Shown piece after piece: positions 1 through 13,200 of a stretch of DNA of 64,000 nt. A program made the translations under genes and the position numbers. The stretch is from Ampullaceana balthica (Eukaryota; Mollusca; Gastropoda; Lymnaeidae): positions 372,001 to 436,000 of the forward strand of contig CALYLW010000039.1 in the NCBI GenBank assembly GCA_944989445.1. Reading direction: 5' to 3'. Under the pieces are notes generated by a model, which searched no databases, was not told where the DNA came from, and worked only from the letters and a program-made list of their open reading frames with translations. The stretch's first letter is position 1, and every line of letters starts with the position of its first letter.

Positions 1-1330
1 AACAACAACAGCAACAACAACAAAGCAACAACAACAAAACAACAAATACAACAGCAACAACAACAAAGCAACAACAACATGAAGGACATTGTCGTCGCAG
101 GGCAAGGGATGTGGACAACAACAACAACAGCAAAAACAACACAAAAGCAGCAACAGCAACAACAACAAAAACAACAACAGCAACAACAACAAAAACAAAA
201 CAACAACAAAAACAACAACAAAACAACAACTACAACAACAACAGCAACAACAAAAAAACAACAACTACAACAACAAAAGCAACAACAACAAAAAAATTAT
301 TTTATGGCGATAATCGCCTTCTTGTTAATCTCGACACCAAAATGTTTATTAATTTGCGTCATTATTTTACGTCTTAATTTTCAATAATTTTTATTTTATA
401 TAGCTCATATAGGGAAAAACTACATTTTGGGCCCCCGGGCCCCAGTATCTTATATATATGGAACGAAACTTGTTTAATAACCTTTCCGGTATAATTTTGT
501 GTACGTGTACCAAATTTCACGTTATTTGGTTGTCTGGATCTTGAGTTATTAGGGAACAGACAGACAGACATCCAGACAACAAATGCGGCTTATATATATA
601 CTAGGGGCAAGTACCCGGCTTCGCCCAGGTTAAACAACAACAGCAACAACAACAAAAACAACAACAGCAACAACTACAACAACAACAAAGCAACAACAAC
701 AAAACAACTACAAAACAACAACATCAACAACAACAGCAACAACGACAAAACCAACAACAGAAACAGCAACAGCAACAAAACAACAAAAACAAAACAACAA
801 CAAAAACAACAAAACAACTACAACAGCAACAACAACAAAGCAACAACAACAAAACTACAACAGCAACAACAACAAAGCAATAACAACATGAAGGACATTG
901 TCGTCGCAGGGCAAGGGATGTGGACAACAACAACAACAGCAAAAACAACAAAAACAAAACAACAACAAAACATCAACAAAACAACAACAAAGCAACAACT
1001 ACAACAACAAAAGCAACAACAACAAAAAAATTATTTTATGGCGATAATCGCCTTCTTGTTAATCTCGACACCAAAATGTTTATTAATTTGCGTCATTATT
1101 TTACGTCTTAATTTTCAATAATTTTTATTTTATATAGCTCATATAGGGAAAAACTACATTTTGGGCCCCCGGGCCCCAGTATCTTATATATATGGAACGA
1201 AACCTGTTTAATAACCTTTCCGGTATAATTTTGTGTACGTGTACCAAATTTCACGTTATTTGGTTGTCTGGATCTTGAGTTATTAGGGAACAGACAGACA
1301 GACAGACAACAAATGCGGCTTATATATATA
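1..1330. repeat. CAA-rich repeat, duplicated in tandem
   Basis: The stretch is built from (CAA)n/(CAG) microsatellite and a unique-looking tail, present twice. Copy one runs from about 79 to 600 and copy two from about 888 to 1330. Both contain the same segment beginning ATGAAGGACATTGTCGTCGC, a CAA tract of different length (about 75 bp shorter in copy two), and a ~300 bp AT-rich tail with GGGCCCCCGGGCCCC and a (CAGA)n stretch. The tails (288-600 and 1022-1330) are nearly identical apart from a 4 bp gap. The open frames here encode only poly-Gln/Asn/Thr because of the microsatellite and are not genes. I infer a dispersed snail-type repeat with a recent local duplication. Confidence 0.85.
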
Positions 1331-1603
1331 GAGATAGAGATAAATAATATTTATTTAAACGCCCATCATCTGTACAAGCATTTTTAAGTCTTTGGCTTCT
1401 AATTTTAAAAAATGTATGCTAGGAAAGCAAAAATTCTTATTTTAATCATAGCAATGTTTAGGAGGGTTTTAGATTCGATTTCCAGAACCCTTGCTGGATT
1501 TGCGTATATATATTTTTTTACATGAGTATTATGCAAAAAATGAATGACATAGATATATAATAGTTTAGAAATAATCATACGAACTATTTAATATGTTCCT
1601 AGA

Positions 1604-4600
1604 TGTGGAGACACAGTCAGCAAAGCTTTATTTGGCAAGTCTGTTAGCCTCTGGACTTCAAAGCTACTGTAAGTATTATAATAGAATACTGCTAAATAAT
1701 TGCATTAGAAATGAAATTCAGTGGGATGCTAAATCAAAGCACCACTTTTCAAACCTGGATAGTCGGCAGTATATATAGCAGGCAGCTGGAGACAGGCCTC
1801 TGGTAGGCTCATGTCCATCACTCCACTCTATTGATGAGGCAGATGGAGGGCAGCCCAACCAAAGAAAGAGTACCTAACTGGTAGTTAGTGTTGCCTTTTG
1901 TTTTTGTTACAAGACTAACAATCGGACTTTCAAATGTTTAGAGGGTGCATTAGCATTTTCATACCCCCTTCACATCTATTTAACTGACTTTTTTAAAAAT
2001 TTAGTGTATTTATTATTTTAGTTTAATTTGATTTGATTGACTTAACATTCAGGGAAATCTTAAACTTGAAAAGGACATGATGAGTAGCCAATTTCTTTTT
2101 TGTTCTTTGGTTTAGCACTAGTTTACAAGGGACTGAGGTTGGTCCTAAACTAGCAGAAAAGTTGAATGGTAGCAGCCCAGCCATGCAGAGTTTGCTGGAT
2201 TATGTGTGGACACACTCGGAGGATCAGCTTGATGTAAGGAAGATTCTCATTAATTTTAATAATCAGCTTTAGTTTCATCGTCAATTTTGAATATGATCAC
2301 AATAAATTAAATTTTTATTTATGTGTAAACAAAAATGCTTATTAAAGAAGAATTAAAGAAGTATTGCCTTTCATACCTATTATAATTTAATTTTTCTTGA
2401 TTCCTGTCAGGTTGTCAGACAAAATGCTAAATCTGTATTTGAGAATGTTTTAAAAATTCATTCAAAGATTGCATTGAGTAAGTAAAAACAACTCTTATTG
2501 TTTTAATACTTTTTAAACAGATAAAAAATATCTAGATCTTATGTTTATAGAGAGTGATAAATAAGATAGAAAATAAGTTTATGAAGTAAAAACTAATTTG
2601 TTAATCTGCCATCCTCAGTCAATGGTAAGCCCGATGATTTTATCTGCTCCATAATGGAACATATCTTTGCCGTCAGTTGGACATCAAAAGGAAAGTTTAC
2701 TGCTTTGAGCTCATGTGTTCGACTTATTGGTGCCGGCCATGTCTTGGCTATCCGGTCAAGTCTTCCCTTAGAAGTTGTTCAACAGCTGGAAGAGCAAGCA
2801 CTTTCGTGTTATGTAAATGGCTAGACATTTTATATTTTGTCTTTGTTATAATGATTTTACTTAAATATTTGAATCGATTCAACTTATTTATAAGTGTATT
2901 TTTAGCACCTCTTTAGAGAAAAAGTTTTAAAAAATTTTTTTTAATGCTTTTCATGGTGGTTAATTTTTTTAGGCTAGCGAGCTGTACTCTACCTTATTTA
3001 CCTCACACCACCAAGAGCTAAAGAGCAAAGAAACTGGTGATAAGTGGAAAAGTGTATTTCTACATACTTGGATTGAGCCAGTGGTCAAAGCTATGTGTTG
3101 TGACAGCAAGAAGTTGAAGCAGAATATCATTGAAGTGTGTAATTTATAAATGTTGGCATTTTTTTTTAAATTCCTGTATAATGAGTAGAGGATGAAATAC
3201 TATTTTTAATACTGACCATTAAATCTGGATCATTGCAAATATAGCCATTTACAAGATTAATCTTTGCAGGAAAAAAATATTGCATAATTATATTAATTTA
3301 TTAGAATTATTTTCTTTAAATGCCATTAAAACAATAAATATTTTAAAATTCCAGTATTTGCTGCCAAAGCTCATGAAACATGGGGACGAAATTTTGGACT
3401 ACATGATTTTAAAGCTTTCTTCAACCACACAAGGTAAGTCACAGGTTGACTTGTTTAAAGCTGTATAGAAAAGTAAGGACAGAATCAATTGTTTGTTACT
3501 GGTTTGTTGACCTTTTTAATATGAATTACTCACTGGGCTCATTTTAGTTGCTGGGATCATTTCTATATTTATACCTTTTTAAACTAATGTTAATTTAACT
3601 GATTTACTTTATTGTTGTAGATAATTGTGATTTTATGGAATTCCTAAAATGGGAAGATGACAGGTGAAAAGTATTTTATGACAGCCTTATAAATCTGAAA
3701 AAATGGCAGTGGTTGACTGTAATGACAAATATTATTATTCACTCTCATTGCCTCCAGGGCACCACGTGCCATGTTATGGTGCAGTCATTATGTGTCTGCG
3801 ACGAGCTCGAGTGCTGGGTCTGTTGAAACCTCTGCCCCAGTCAGACAACACAAAACATTCACTTTGGTATGGGCGTCTTCATCCAGATGTCCTCAAGGCA
3901 TCATTGTGTAGCCTGGATCAACAGGTTACTGTTTACGTTTTTCTTTACATAATGAAAAAAATGTGTCCCAAGTCCAAAAGTTAATATTGAACTCCCAAAG
4001 AAGTTCTGATCAATTTAAGATTGTATAAATATTTTAGGAAAAAAATTTCTTTCGGTCAGATTCGCTTGGATGCCTTCGCCCTGCTGTGTGAGAACCACAA
4101 AACTACAGAGGTCATAACTTTGTTTGAGGTGGACATGATGAAATATTTCATTCCGTGCAACTTGAACAATCAGGCACCTGCATTTAGACAATCTTTTGTA
4201 TCATTGCTGAAAAAGGTAATGTGCACATTACATTTTATCTTTCTTCAATTGAATATTTTCTAATTTAATGTATACAACTCACAAACCTGCTAAATAACGG
4301 TGCTGGTATTAACCTATCTGTAACATCAGTGGTGGCAACGCTTTTACTTACGTTACTTAAAACTTGCATTCATGTTATCCTCTTTACAAACAGCTCAATT
4401 AGTGCCATCACCACCCCATTTTGGCACTCCACAGGACAATGTTTTTTTAAAATAAATATTTTAATTTTTGTAAAAAATTTTTAAAATGCATCTATGCAGC
4501 AGTTGTGGAATTTTTAAGAATCTGTTACAAGTATCAGAAATTTCTATGGACATTAAAAAATTTGCTTTAGATAGAAAATGATAATAGGTATAAGATCATA

Positions 4601-7270
4601 TTTTAAAGCATCATCACAATACCTTTTTAATTGAAGGAAACCCATTTAAGAAATTGAATTAAGAGAAAGTTATTAAATTGATATAACATGAACAATTCCA
4701 TTATTATTGTTGGAGTATGTTTTCAGAAATTCAACTAAGGGATGAAACAATTGTCTAACTACTTTGTCTCCTGCAGTTTTTCACAAGGATGAAAGAATCT
4801 TCGGCAGCCACCAAGAGACATGCCAAGAAAGACAAAGATCCCCAAACCCACAACAGCTCAATACAGCATTGTGAGGTATGTTCTGACATATGTCTCTACT
4901 GTTGGTATAAACTTGTGTTACATTCTTTAGGCACCAGTTTTTAAATTGAGAATTAAGCCAGAGTAAATAAATCACTACCTTTTTTAACACCCCAAAAAAT
5001 CTAATTTTAAGTTTTATTCTTAATATTTGTATGCAATGGAGAGAGGCCTTTTGTGTCAGTTCTACTTAAAATATCTTTAAATTTCATAGTTTTGAATCGG
5101 GTCTTCAAATTAAATATTTTTTTTATAGTTATTCTGATTAATTCAAATTAATTGATTTAAAGAGAAACCCTTTAATTCTTTCTGAGATATAAACAGGGTA
5201 GATAGAATATTTCCTGAAGAAGGACACAACACCACAAAAAATTTTTTTTTAAATTCATTTTTTGAAAAAGCCTTCAAAAGCAATGATATATAAAGACAGA
5301 CAAACTGAATTTCTTTCCCCAGGATTTCCTGTCCTGGCTTGCTAAACATCTACTCTACAGTCTCTACCCAGGGTCTGCATTTGCCAGGAGAACAACCAGC
5401 CTGGCTGTGCTTTCTTTAATGACAAGCTGCTTCTCTACAGGTAAACTCCATTTTGAAGAATAACCACTACAGCAGGTTGGATTAGATTACTTCATTTAGA
5501 CCAAAGTGCTTGGCTGTGCAAATGATTATTCTGTTAATAAGAGAAGAGCCATTTCTAGTTACAAAAAGTAGTTGATTTTAATCATTGGCTACTGATGCTA
5601 AAGTAGTTGAAGGTTAGCACTTCAGATGACTGGTAATTTTTTCAGAGACAGATGGGTTTTCCCTACCAGCCATCTTAACCTCTCAGGACAAACAGATTCT
5701 TTTGGAATGTTTAACAGATACGTTTGAAGAGAATAAGAAAGAAGCCTTTAGTGTCCTATCATCATACATGGAACACTGTCGGCCTGTTTGGGTAAAGATT
5801 ATTTTTTAAAAATTTAATTAATTAGCTTTATTTATACTTTTTACCAAATTTGATATCTCATGGATGAATAAAATTTTAAAAGAAATAAAGAACTTTACAT
5901 TGACTTCAATTTTATTGAGCTAACCAATTGAAATAAAATCAAACAGAATAATTTTTTGATTTTTTAATTTATAATTTTGTTGATGATAAGCTGATTTGGA
6001 AGTTTTATACTTTTTATTTTCCAATCCAACTTTCTAGGATAAAAATGGCTTGACCAAGATCTTGGAGATATCTATGGCATTGTCTTGTAGCACACGTCCC
6101 CAAGATTGTGACACTGCCGTCTATTACTTTCTGTTAATCCTAAAACAGCAGGTGTTCCACCCCTCGTCCTATGAATTGTCAGGTTTGTCATTCAGTCTTG
6201 TTTTCCTCTTTAAAAAGAAAATTCAATGTTTTTTTTGGGTATTTTTCATCAGTTCAGAACATTTTAGAATTGTTGGTGCCATATACTCAGGCAGGCGAAT
6301 TCTCTTTAGACAATTTGTAAATGAAAATATTTGTAACATCTCATATGGATTTTGAAGGCTTTGACTCAAGGACCCTGCTTCCAATTTACTCTTTAATAAA
6401 ATCTGATAACTTTTCTTTGGGTCTGTTTCCAGAGATGTTGCCTCACAATTTATTCCCAGTCATGAAGCCAAGATGCACAGTGGCACATTCAGCTTTGTTC
6501 CTGCTCAACTCTCTGCTGGCTTTGCTGGATGATGAAATTGCTGTGGCCAACCAGAGTTTGATTACAGCCGCAGCTAACAGGCCCATGTACCCTACATTAC
6601 ACTGTATCAGATACATCATGCAGGAAATAAACTTCAAGTAAATGATCCATGTGGTATAGCTGAAGGCTAAACAAATGATAGTACGTTAAATTAAATGTCT
6701 TCAGAAAAAAATGTAAGAATGCTTTTCTAAGGACTGGTATCATTTTAAGAAATGAAAGAACTTTAGTTGGTTTATAGACTAGTAAAGAGATATATATTTT
6801 ATTGATGGGAATATATTTATTGCTCAAAGGTTTATTTTTATACTTTTTTTAAACCAGAGCCTGAAAAAGTATTTCTCCATGCTAAACCTAATCACCTAAA
6901 GTTTAAAGTCCTGCCTTTTCTTTAGCCATATCCCCTTTTGAAATTCCTCTACTAATACTTGCTTACTACTTATTTCTCTGTTTGGATTTTATAAATTATT
7001 TCAAATAAAATTTATGCCAAAAAAAAACAAAAAAAAACTTCACAGTTAAATTTTCTACACCTCTTTGCAGATCTCTGGAGCCTGATGTGCATCCAGCTGC
7101 CAAGGAATTTATTAACTGCCTTATCAACAGTTGTCTAACTTTATCTAGAGTTGTCTCTCCTGTTGTACAGAATTCTTCACCAGAAGGCAACATCCCTGAG
7201 GATGCTCTGTATGGCCCAGGATTTGATGTCAATTTTGGAGAGGATAGTCATGGTACAGAGACAGGAGAGG
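1604..7270 (+). other. THADA: THADA exon map, exons 1-15 (N-terminal and middle HEAT region)
   Basis: Exons read from GT/AG borders and phase: 1604-1672 (or to 1668), 2116-2233, 2411-2477, 2619-2812, 2973-3134, 3355-3433, 3621-3663, 3758-3924, 4060-4215, 4777-4875, 5323-5440, 5646-5791, 6038-6182, 6433-6637, 7071-7270. They encode mostly amphipathic helices. Recognisable THADA blocks are [18 protein letters not shown] in exon 9 and [19 protein letters not shown] in exon 11. The donor of exon 1 is ambiguous: only the site after 1672 keeps the phase of exon 2. Exon 8 does not follow exon 7 in frame (see findings). Confidence 0.85.
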
Positions 7271-10200
7271 GTATGTCTGCAATTAACACACAAACGTCGT
7301 GTTTGATTATCACTTCAAATTTTTATTTTAAAAAAGGTGGAAAGTAATTAAAAAAATTAATCTTTTAAAAAAACCTCAACTGTTGATAAGTTATGAAATT
7401 AGGTCATAATAAAATACGTATGTTTTAGTTAAGTGGGAAGGATATGTTTTTGTATGATTTAGTTATCTAAAGATAACTGTAACTAATAATAGTTATAGTT
7501 GGCGGCTCATAAAAAAATAGGCAGATGAAAATATTTCCATTCTTCTATATTTATGTCATTATACAGATTCAGATAATTCCTTAAAATAGAGTGCAATAGA
7601 CATGAATTATTTGTGTCAATAAAACAATTAATGTAAAGCATTATCATTAATTAAATACAGGTGTAGAAATTTTGGCAAATGCCTTCGTCAGTATAAAGTT
7701 ATACCATTTGAAAAAAAATAGGTAGTCAGACCACTACATGTATGTGATTTTTAAAAAAAATCTACAGAAGAGAAGATTCAGGGCAAAAAGACATTGGCTG
7801 AATCCATCAAGTTGAGCCGAGCCCTGGTTGAGTCTATGCCAGAATACCTCATTGTCTGCTGCTGGAGGAGTATCAAAGAGGTGTCCTTGACTTTAGGCAA
7901 AATGTGTCTGCAGATCCCAGTTAATATGATACTAGAAGTAGACCATCTGTCACTGCTAACATTGCAGCAGGTAAATTTGCTTTAATATTTTCAAATTTGT
8001 GAGTCCCTGAGTCTCTATTAAAGGAAATAAATTATTATTTTGTTTTGATTTTTGGTGACTTCTATAACATTAACAGAAATTCAGAGGTCAACAAACTTTT
8101 CCTAACTTTGGATAAACTTAATGCTGCTCATGGAATAAAATTTATAATTTTTAGCATTTCATTAAAATAAATAGTTACTGTTTTTGTTACCTTACTAATC
8201 TCAAAATAAGTGCTGCATACTTACAGAGGGTGGGTGAGCTTTGCAAATGTGCACATGATTGCACATATGTTTCCCCGTAAGCTAAAAAAATATTTGTTAG
8301 TGTTTTTGGAATAAAACAAAGCACACAAAAATCATTTCAAACTCCAACCGTTTAGTTATTACCAACAAAATTATAACTTTGCTGTCTCATTATAAGATTT
8401 GCAAATGTCATCTGATACAAATTAATTGTTTTGTCAATAAATACATACATTTTTTAATAAATAGATTGTGTTCAATCATTGCAAAATTACATCAGTGACA
8501 TCAGTTTTGTTACATTGTTATAGAGAGTAGTTCTAAAAAGTCTGATATCATTAACCCCTTTTTGCCAAAATTGAGGTAGTCATTTTCAGTTTAAAATTCG
8601 AAGTGCCTACTTGTAATCTCCAGGTGCACATGTTGGGAGAGTACTTTAGTGAACAGCTTCTAGAGTCAATTCACAGAGGGGCTTTTGAACTGGCTTATGC
8701 TGGCTTTCAGCTCATGTGTCAGATGTTGTGGAGGTTAGTGCCTTGAACAGCTCTGCTAAGGTGAACAGTGTGCACCGAAAGTGACAGCACTGAAACACCC
8801 ACATCTTGAAGGCATTTAGCAATGGTTCATAAAACTGTGTCCTTGGTCATGATGATGAAGATAATTTGGACACTTACTGTTTCAAATGGGCCTTTCGACT
8901 TAGGGTCAAAGTATTTATTGTTAATCATAACGTTATTATTGAAAATGTGATTGTCTATTGTCTACAGGCAAAGTGTTGAAAAAAAGAAAGAAGACTGATG
9001 AGAATATTTATTCATACACCAAATAACTCAGTTTTAGTTTTATCTTCAAAATATTGTAGGGAAATTTGAAATGGATGTCAAGTTAACCTATAATTTTTTT
9101 AGATAATGACAATCATATCAGAGTTAATCAGGGGGTACTACATTCACCCTTAAAAATTATGTCAGGGAAATCTTTCAAACTAGTTAAACACAATTTCAGC
9201 TTGCTGCTTGTGTAAGGAAATAAGTGAATCTTCTTACCATATATATGTTGTTCTGTGCCTAGCACAGCCAGTTATGCCAGCCATTATGATTTATTGTGAA
9301 AATTTCTGACTATAGTCTGTGAGGATCTAGATTTTTAAAGAATCTTAGCCACATGCTGTATATTTATCATTAAAACAAGAAGCTTGCCATCCTTATGCTA
9401 AAAAATTTACATTTTTTTAAAACGTCTGATTTAAAAAAGTCTTGTAATCCATTAAATATTTAAAAGGAATTAAAACAAAGCTTTAAGTTTAAAAAAAAAT
9501 TCAGTTATTTTATATAAAAGATTTGAAAAATGAAACTGCTTTAAACAAGATATTTCCAACAAAAAATAATACATTTGTAGAATTGTTTATTAGCTAGATT
9601 ATTTTCTTCTAATTTTTGCTGAATAAAACTAGAATGCCAAATTGATTAGTTAAAAACCTATTAAACGCCTAGTTAGTTTTAGAACCATCCCAAGAAGACC
9701 AAGAACTTTGCCACCCTTTTCAATGAAAAAAACCTTCCTTAAAATTATGTCTCTATATATAAAGAAAATAAGTGCTGCTATTCCATTGCATGCCACTGAA
9801 AACTATACTTAACATTTTGCAGAGATCATGCAGACATGGTTCAGCAAGTGAACTGCTCTAGGACATTAAGATAATTTAATAGACCTTAAAATATAAGTTT
9901 TAAATATCCAAATATTTATTGTTGCTCACAAATTTTCAAATATGTAATTAGTCATGGTCACTTAACTCACTCGGGTGTTTTCATTTGAACCCTCGTATTC
10001 AGCCATCCACAGTCATCGTTCCATCAACTTCCTGGCCTGTGGCTGACTCAGGTTATCAATGACATCAAGTCTGGTGACCCCAATTCCAGGTTTTGTTTAA
10101 CCAGACGTAGTGCAGGTGTTCCCTTCTTTGTCCAGGTTGGTTTCAGTGAATTGTTTTGATATCTGTGTGTGTCTTTGCGTTGAATATGTTTGAATTTTGG

Positions 10201-13200
10201 GTTTGATTTATTTTCATTTATGACTGATTCAAACATTGTGGTGAAATAATCCAAATAAATTAAAAAATGTGGGAGCAAATCCCCTCAAACCACTATAAAA
10301 GTATTTCACATCTCAACCCTCTATAAAAGTGTTCAAAAATGAACCCACTATAAAAGTATGTCACATTGCAACACACTGTAAAAGTGTGTCACATTGCAAC
10401 ACACTATAAAAGTATGTCACAACTCAACCCTCTATAAAAGTGTTCACAAATTAACCCACCATAAAAATACACAATAGTGTTACCTTGTTTCAGGCTATAA
10501 CATCAACAGAGCCTGCAGCCACAGGTAGGCAGTGCTTTCACCAGGTCATGAGAGACCTCTTAGCTCTAGCTACTGACCAGCAGAATGTGGGACAGGCTGA
10601 TGTTACCAAAGGAGGAAAAGGAGCACAGGTAGGACTTAAGCGTGGTGTACTATATATTCTGGCGTATAAGATGACTTTTTAACCCCTAGAAATTTTCTAA
10701 CAAGTCCAGGGTCATCTTATATGCTGGGTATTGTCTTATATGCTGCTCTATTGTATGACAGTTTGTCCTGTTCCGCGGTTAGATGGAGGGGCAGAGAGGA
10801 GGAGAGCTAACAAAGGCATTCCAAGCCAATTTTGTTTGCAGTTGGAGAGAAAATGCATAGCTTGCTGTGATAGGCTGATTCTGTACTCGAAAGCACAAAG
10901 TCAAGCACAAGTGTTTGTACAATCAGTAAAGTAGAAGTATTTGTAACTGTTCATACGGTACAGCACCAGTAGGATAATACAGTGCATTACCGTACTGAAA
11001 GCTCATCTGATGTTTTTTAATTTTTATTTGGTGTTTGTTGGAAGAGTGGTTGTCTTATACGCCGTAATATACGGTATGTTCTTTTTACTAAATAGTTTTC
11101 ACAATCAATATTTTGCACAGGTTTTCAATTAAATAATTCAAAAACTAACATGACTTTAACATACCAGAATATATAGAAGGAAAGAGGGGGAAAATAATTC
11201 AGTAAAATCGTGGATCTGTAAATAGAAGCTTTAAAAGACTTAATTATTTAATTCTATTCATATGAAATCATTAATTTAGACTTAAAGCTCTCAAAATTGT
11301 AGAGTTTTATGGAATTTTTTCAGAATTTCAAACTGTAAAGGCTATAATACTTTCATAATTATGTTAACAATTTTTTTTTAAATCATGTTTCTTCATTTTG
11401 CCAGGTTCATGCTGTGAATATTTTGAGAAGTTTGTACAGAGATGCCAGACTAGGTGAGGATGTTTTACCTTATGTGTCTGATGGTCTTAAAGCTGCCATT
11501 CTAGGATTCAAATCAGAACAGTGGGCGGTAAATGAGAAATTTTTATTTATTTGATCATTAACTTACAATTTTATTCAAAGTTTTAAAAAATATTCCATTT
11601 ATTTATTTTATTTTAGCTCTTAAGTTTTTTTCAATTAACAAAAATTTTGAAACGTAAAAAAAGCCTAAAATTATTAACTGTAGGATTAAAGTTTTTTAAT
11701 TAATTTTGTTAGGAGAAATGAATTTTGTTAGGAGAATGAATTTTAAAAAAATTTTTAAAAAATTTTAAAATGTATTTGCATGCTGTGGTCTTAGATATTA
11801 AATATAATTTTTTGCACATAGTCTGGGTTTATATAGCACTTCATTTGGACAGTATATTCTTGCTTGTTTTACCTATTATGCTATTTGAAAATACAAAAAC
11901 TAAAAAAACTTTGTTACTTTGGGGAAATGTTTGGCTTGTATTATGTTTTAGCTGTCCTTTTAAATTGTTTTGTGATCTACTAAAGGTACGCAACTCTGCC
12001 ACATTATTGCTAAGTGCTTTGATGACTAGGATATTTGGTGTAAAGAGAAGTAAAGATGAGACTGCCATGTCCAAGAAAAACTGGTAAAAAGACCATTATG
12101 TTGAAATAAAGCCAAAGAGGAAAAGAAAAAGACAGTCAATTTTTTTTTAAAATGTCATTGAAATTTTTTATTTTTTTTTGCATTGCTAGATTTTTAAGAG
12201 TATGGTGCTACTGAATATAATTTAAAAACTGCTGTATTGTCATCTTTCAGCCAGACAGGAAGATCATTCTTTCACCGCTACCCTAGTCTCTATCCCTTCC
12301 TTTTGTCAGAACTTGAGGAGGCCACAATCAACATAGGGTTAGTCCATCTACTACATCACATCAACATCCTTTAACTTGTTACTTTTACACATGTACAGAC
12401 TTATTGTCACTGCATACAATTTTAGTTTAGATTAAGTGTTGTACCTGTATCTTGTGAGGAAATATTTAGTTTGTGAATGGTGTTTCTTTGATATTTATAA
12501 CTATTTTTTTCCTACAGGTCCAGCGACAGGCTCCAACTTCATCCCAGTCTCTATCCAGTCCTGCTGGTGCTTGGTCGACTCTTTCCTTCCACACTGGAGA
12601 GCTCTGATGCCAATCTCAGCTTGAGTGCTTTTATCCCTTATGTTATCAGGTCGGTCTTGGGTAAAATTTAAATTTGCACTCATGAGACCTGTTGTTGATC
12701 ATGTGATTTATTCTAATCACTTTGAGCAGGGTATTTGTGATTCTCACAGTCTTTTCTTATTATTTTATTTTATTTTGCACATTTACATAGCGCAGCACAC
12801 CAGCCCACTCCTGGGTTTACGGTGCTTTACAAACATTTCCAAAAACTTCACAAAAGGACATTGCACTCTTAATCTTCCTAAATATACACAACATCATGAA
12901 AAAATTTCGAGACATGGATGTACATCTGTCATAGACTGGTCGTCAGATGGAACGAGATCAGAGCACCTCATCGCCTGCCCTCCGATTATTATTACATCAT
13001 CTGCGTTATATTGTTTCTTTGTTAGAATCCCAATGTCATGTGGGTGTTCACTTTGATCCTCTTTCAGCTGTGCATCAAGTCCAGTATATAAAACACGAAT
13101 TATTGCCTCAAGAGCACTGCTGCCATTGGCCAGGAAAAGTCAGGTGGTTAGCATCAGTCAACAGCTGTTTGCCAATATACCCACGTCAACGGGACAAAAT

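Noticed and set aside
79..1121. Open frames rich in Gln, Asn and Thr
   Set aside because: They are translations of a CAA microsatellite that is open in several frames at once, lies in a duplicated repeat and has no domain.
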